Assembly (NCBI RefSeq): GCF_045207785.1
Contig: NZ_CP108776.1
Span: 5,890,001 to 5,954,000, forward strand
From: Embleya sp045207785
GTDB taxonomy: Bacteria; Actinomycetota; Actinomycetes; Streptomycetales; Streptomycetaceae
Direction of reading: 5' to 3'
Length of the DNA stretch: 64,000 nucleotides
Shown here: positions 60,990 to 64,000 of the stretch, piece by piece
Layout: the number at the start of each line of letters is the position of its first letter
Numbering within the stretch: position 1 is the stretch's first letter
Program-made: the position numbers and the translations under genes
The notes under the pieces: model-generated
Told to the model about the DNA's origin: nothing
Seen by the model: only the letters and a program-made list of their open reading frames with translations
The model's database searches: none

Positions 60990-61604
60990 GTGACCACCGC
61001 GAAGCGCAGCAGCCCCGAGCGCCCCGACCGCCTCGTCCTGATCGGCGACACCGCGATCCGCCTGCTCGTCGAACGCGGCATGCGGGGGCTGACCCACCGC
61101 GCCGTCGACGAGAGCGCCGGTCTGCCGCCGGGGTCCACCTCCTACTACGCGCGCACGCGCGCGGCCCTCCTGGAGTTGGCGCTCGCGCGGATGACGGTCC
61201 TGGAGGCGGGCGAGTTCGCGTCCGTGAGGGGCGACGGCGACCTCGTGGCCGCGCTGCCCGCCGACCTCGCCGGGATCGCCGACCTGGTCGCGGTGATCGT
61301 GGGCGGCGCGATCCGCGACGGGCGGGACCAGAAGATCGCCCGCTACGAGTTGGCCCTGGAGGCGACCCGCCGCCCCGAGCTGCGCGGTGTGTACGACGAA
61401 GCGGGCGCCGCCTTCCGCGGTGCGGCGGTGGGCATGCTGGCCGCGCTCGGCTCGCGCGACCCCGAGCGGCACGGGCGGTTCCTGGTCGCCTGGTGCGAGG
61501 GTGTGATGTTCGACGCGATTGCAGGAGCGGGCTGGGCGACGCCCCCTTCGCGCGAGGACATCCGGGTGGGCGTCACCGAGTTGCTCACCGGAATGTTGAC
61601 CTGA
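60990..61604 (+). CDS. TetR-family repressor
   Basis: 204 residues. The N-terminal helix-turn-helix covers about 12-60 (GDTAIRLLVERGMRGLTHRAVDESAGLPPGSTSYYARTRAAL), and the C-terminal ligand domain is helical, TetR_C-like (KIARYELALEATRRPELRGVYDEA). It probably represses the divergent monooxygenase and itself through the four-copy operator, and releases on binding the enzyme's substrate or product (inference). GTG at 60990; no clear ribosome site. Confidence 0.88.
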   Translation: MTTAKRSSPERPDRLVLIGDTAIRLLVERGMRGLTHRAVDESAGLPPGSTSYYARTRAALLELALARMTVLEAGEFASVRGDGDLVAALPADLAGIADLVAVIVGGAIRDGRDQKIARYELALEATRRPELRGVYDEAGAAFRGAAVGMLAALGSRDPERHGRFLVAWCEGVMFDAIAGAGWATPPSREDIRVGVTELLTGMLT

Positions 61605-61695
61605 ACCGGCCCAGAGAGTGACATGACCGACGCACTCGATCGTTCCCGACCCCTTTGGTCAAAAGTTGTTTCATCCTGACTTAGTCTGTTCGATT

Positions 61696-63270
61696 GTGAG
61701 TAATGAGCACGTGCGCCAAAGGGGCGATAAGCACCACGGGGTAGGGAAGTCGCACTACCTGCCCGAGCCCGATCTCAAGGACAAGGGGCTGAGTCGAAAC
61801 TCGATCGGTCTCCTGGGGAGCGTGGTCGTCGCCATCTCCACGGTGGCGCCCGTCTACACCCTCACCGGTGCGCTCGGGCCGACGGTCAACGAGGTCGGCA
61901 CCCACATGCCGGCGATCTTCCTGGTCGGCTTCGTTCCGATGCTGCTCGTCGCCTTCGCGTACCGCGAGCTCAGCAAGGCGGTCCCGGACGCCGGCTCCTC
62001 CTTCACCTGGACGGTCAAGGCGTTCGGCCCGCGGGTGGGCTGGATGTGCGGCTGGGGTCTGGTGATGGCCACGATCATCGTGCTGTCCAACCTCGCCGGC
62101 ATCGGCACGTCGTTCTTCTACCTCGCGGTCGGCGAGGCGTTCAACAGCGACTGGCTCAAGGAACTCGACGACAACAAGTGGGTGCACGTGCCCACGTGCC
62201 TCACGTTCATCGCGGTCGCCACCGCGATCAGCTACCGCGGGATGACGGTGACCAAGCGCGTCCAGTACGTGCTCGTCGCGTTCCAGCTCGCGGTGCTCGC
62301 GCTGTTCATCGTGCTGGCCATCGGCAAGGCGACCGCGGGGGACGTGCCCACGTCGATCTCGTTCTCGCTGGACTGGTTCAACCCGTTCAGCATCGGGAGC
62401 TTCGCCGCGCTGACGGCGGGTCTGTCGCTGTCGATCTTCATGTACTGGGGTTGGGACACGGCCCTTAGCATCAACGAGGAGACCGCCGGCGGCCCCAAGG
62501 TCCCCGGTCGGGCAGCGATCATCTCGGTGCTGTGCATCGTGGTGGCCTACCTGATGACCGGCGTCGCCACGCTGATGTACGCGGGCACCGGGACCACCGG
62601 ACTGGGCCTGAACAACACGGACGACACCAACATCTTCGCCAAGCTCGCCGACCCGGTGCTGGGTTCGGGGCTGGGCATCCTGATGTTCGTCGCCGTCCTC
62701 GCCAGTTCGGTCGCGAGCCTGCAGACCACGTTCATCCCGGTCGCGCGCACCCTGCTGGCGATGAGTACCTACCAGGCGGTCCCGAAGGTGTTCTCGCGCG
62801 TCCACCCGCGCTTCAAGACACCGGGCTTCGCCACCGTCTCGGCGGGTGTCGCCACCGGCGCGTTCTACACGATCATGACGATCCTGAGCGAGAACGTGCT
62901 CACCGACACGATCTACGCGCTCGGCCTGATGATCTGCTTCTACTACTCGCTGACGGCCTTCGCCTGCGTGTGGTACTTCCGCAAGGACCTCTCGCGCAGC
63001 CTGAACGAGCTCTTCGTCAAGGGCGTCATGCCGATGCTCGGCGGGATCATGCTCGCGGCGATCTTCATAAAGACACTCGTGGACGTGTCCGACCCGAACT
63101 ACGGTGACGGGCACCGCGTGGCCGGTGTGGGCACGGTGTTCATCATCGGCGTCGGGCTGCTTGTGCTTGGGGCGGTGCTGATGGAGGTGTCGCGGGTGGT
63201 GAGTCCTGCGTTCTTTCGGGGCGAGGTGCTCAAGCGCGATACGCCGGTTCTGGTGCCGGACGAGGACTAG
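61696..63270 (+). CDS. APC-superfamily amino-acid permease
   Basis: A 524-residue transporter with about 12 membrane segments. The first helix region is GLLGSVVVAISTVAPVYTLTGALGP, and the second has the small-residue-rich break typical of the APC fold. The strongly charged N-terminus (1-38) is cytoplasmic. The substrate is not readable from sequence; amino acids or polyamines are usual. GTG at 61696 is the likely start but has no ribosome site, so the message may be leaderless or start at another codon. Convergent with the last gene across repeat cluster 3. Confidence 0.87.
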   Translation: MSNEHVRQRGDKHHGVGKSHYLPEPDLKDKGLSRNSIGLLGSVVVAISTVAPVYTLTGALGPTVNEVGTHMPAIFLVGFVPMLLVAFAYRELSKAVPDAGSSFTWTVKAFGPRVGWMCGWGLVMATIIVLSNLAGIGTSFFYLAVGEAFNSDWLKELDDNKWVHVPTCLTFIAVATAISYRGMTVTKRVQYVLVAFQLAVLALFIVLAIGKATAGDVPTSISFSLDWFNPFSIGSFAALTAGLSLSIFMYWGWDTALSINEETAGGPKVPGRAAIISVLCIVVAYLMTGVATLMYAGTGTTGLGLNNTDDTNIFAKLADPVLGSGLGILMFVAVLASSVASLQTTFIPVARTLLAMSTYQAVPKVFSRVHPRFKTPGFATVSAGVATGAFYTIMTILSENVLTDTIYALGLMICFYYSLTAFACVWYFRKDLSRSLNELFVKGVMPMLGGIMLAAIFIKTLVDVSDPNYGDGHRVAGVGTVFIIGVGLLVLGAVLMEVSRVVSPAFFRGEVLKRDTPVLVPDED

Positions 63271-63522
63271 CCGGGGGTGGCCTCAAACGCCGGCCGGCTG
63301 GTGGCCTCAAACGTCGGCCGGGCTTGATCGACCCGGCCTTCGGCCGAGGTGGCCTCAAGCGCCGGCCGGGCTATTTGGCCTCAAACGCCGGCCGGGCTGG
63401 GTTGGCTCGGTCTTCGGTCGAGGTGGCTTCAAGTGCCGGCCGGGCTGGGTTGGCTCGGTCTTCGGTCGAGGTGGCCTCAAACGCCGGCCGGGCTGGGTTG
63501 GCCGGCGTTTGAGGTGGGTGGG
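63271..63522. repeat. Intergenic repeat cluster 3
   Basis: Six copies of the core CCTCAAACGCCGGCCGGGC (the reverse of clusters 1 and 2) and one inverted copy near 63500. A 48-bp unit is duplicated in tandem at 63398-63493. It fills the space between the convergent permease and scramblase-like genes, so it probably ends transcription for both. Confidence 0.85.
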
Positions 63523-64000
63523 TCAGCGGTTTTGGATGGCGTCCATGGCGACGGCTACGCAGATCGCCAGGCGGCGGTCCATCGTGGGGTCGGGCAGGGA
63601 GACCAGGTACTGGTCGCGGAGCTTCATCTGGCGTTCGACCGAGAGCATCGGCTGCCCGTCCTCGGCGACGAAGTCGAAGTGGTACGTCGGGGCCGGCAGG
63701 TACGCGCCGACGTACGGTATGAAGCCCCAGAGTCGACGCAGGATCGCGCCGAACAGGCTGCGCTCCTGGCCCACGGCCTTCGGCGCGTCCGGGCGCTCCA
63801 GGTTCCAGGTCGAGCGGAGCAGGGACTTCTTGAAGTCCTTCGAGAACATGCCGAGGTTCGTGCCCTCGACGCCCGTGACATCGTGCTGCGCTTTGATGTC
63901 GAGCATCTGCCGCGCCTTGAAGCGGGCGAGCTCGGTGGTCTTGGTGTCATCCGTGTAGAGGATGACCTCTTCCTTGAGCTTGCCGCGCTTTTGCTGGGCG
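63523..64000 (-). CDS. LURP-one/scramblase-like protein, 5' end outside window
   Basis: 159 C-terminal residues are visible and the frame runs off the window end. The tail LRDQYLVSLPDP, followed by RLAICVAVAMDAIQ, and the hydrophobic strand YHFDFVAEDGQPMLSVERQ, resembles the beta-barrel tubby-like fold of LURP-one-related/phospholipid-scramblase-like proteins. The middle has WNLERPDAPKAVGQERSLFGAILRRLWGF, unusual for the family. The function is unknown. An internal ATG at 63906 is not the start. Confidence 0.55.
   Translation of the reverse strand, partial: AQQKRGKLKEEVILYTDDTKTTELARFKARQMLDIKAQHDVTGVEGTNLGMFSKDFKKSLLRSTWNLERPDAPKAVGQERSLFGAILRRLWGFIPYVGAYLPAPTYHFDFVAEDGQPMLSVERQMKLRDQYLVSLPDPTMDRRLAICVAVAMDAIQNR

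Noticed and set aside
63324..63512. 62-residue open frame with repeats RPGYLASNAGRAGL
   Set aside because: It is a translation of repeat cluster 3, with no ribosome site; not a gene.

Overview
The window is high-GC DNA from a filamentous actinomycete, most likely Streptomycetaceae or a close relative (Streptomyces, Kitasatospora, Embleya, Yinghuangia type). This rests on very high GC with strong third-position GC bias, many GTG starts, and family content: SARP regulator, Scr1-type XRE/DUF397 pair, BldG-like STAS proteins, SpoIIE-type phosphatases, DUF3516 helicase and 6C RNA. I see no phage, transposase, plasmid, rRNA, tRNA or CRISPR signal.

Layout. 1-11.8 kb: an M16 peptidase pair, an SRPBCC protein, a RecD2 helicase, the pssA/psd phospholipid pair, an N-acyl-D-amino-acid deacylase-type amidohydrolase, an imine-reductase-like oxidoreductase and a lipoprotein. 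11.9-18.8 kb: an SCP2-like/PhyH dioxygenase, a SARP-ATPase-TPR regulator broken by an apparent single-base frameshift, an HSL-type esterase and a PTH2-type peptidyl-tRNA hydrolase. 19.1-24.4 kb: a partner-switching block (STAS, B12-binding protein, PAS/GAF/SpoIIE phosphatase, STAS) and a second SCP2-like/PhyH protein. 24.5-28.3 kb: lutR and lutABC for lactate use, with a perfect palindromic operator. 28.4-32.8 kb: an orphan zinc-finger-like protein, a DJ-1/PfpI protein, a membrane protein divergent from a two-component system, and a 6C-type RNA with a strong terminator. 33-46.7 kb: a styrene-monooxygenase-like flavoprotein, an acyltransferase, a DUF7064-like protein, a class III CoA-transferase, a DUF3516 helicase, a nonapeptide-repeat protein, an Amt transporter with a Glu in the twin-His site, and an IclR/LLM/SRPBCC group. 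46.8-54.7 kb: an M50 peptidase, an ATP-grasp protein, an Scr1/DUF397 group, an archaeal-type valyl-tRNA synthetase and a second DUF7064-like protein. 54.7-64 kb: a SpoIIE phosphatase remnant, an iron-regulated hmuTUV operon, an esterase, an FAD monooxygenase divergent from TetR with four operator copies, an amino-acid permease, and a scramblase-like gene running off the end.

How genes may work together. The strongest candidate for a little-described system is the block at 19.1-23.1 kb. A stand-alone B12-binding protein carrying the W-x9-EH motif of CarH-type photoreceptors is translationally coupled to a SpoIIE-type phosphatase and flanked by two STAS proteins. This suggests a light- or cobalamin-gated phosphorylation switch acting on a sigma factor (inference). 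A second theme is a GGCGTTTGAGG-type intergenic repeat family in three clusters, one of which now encodes the C-terminus of a monooxygenase.
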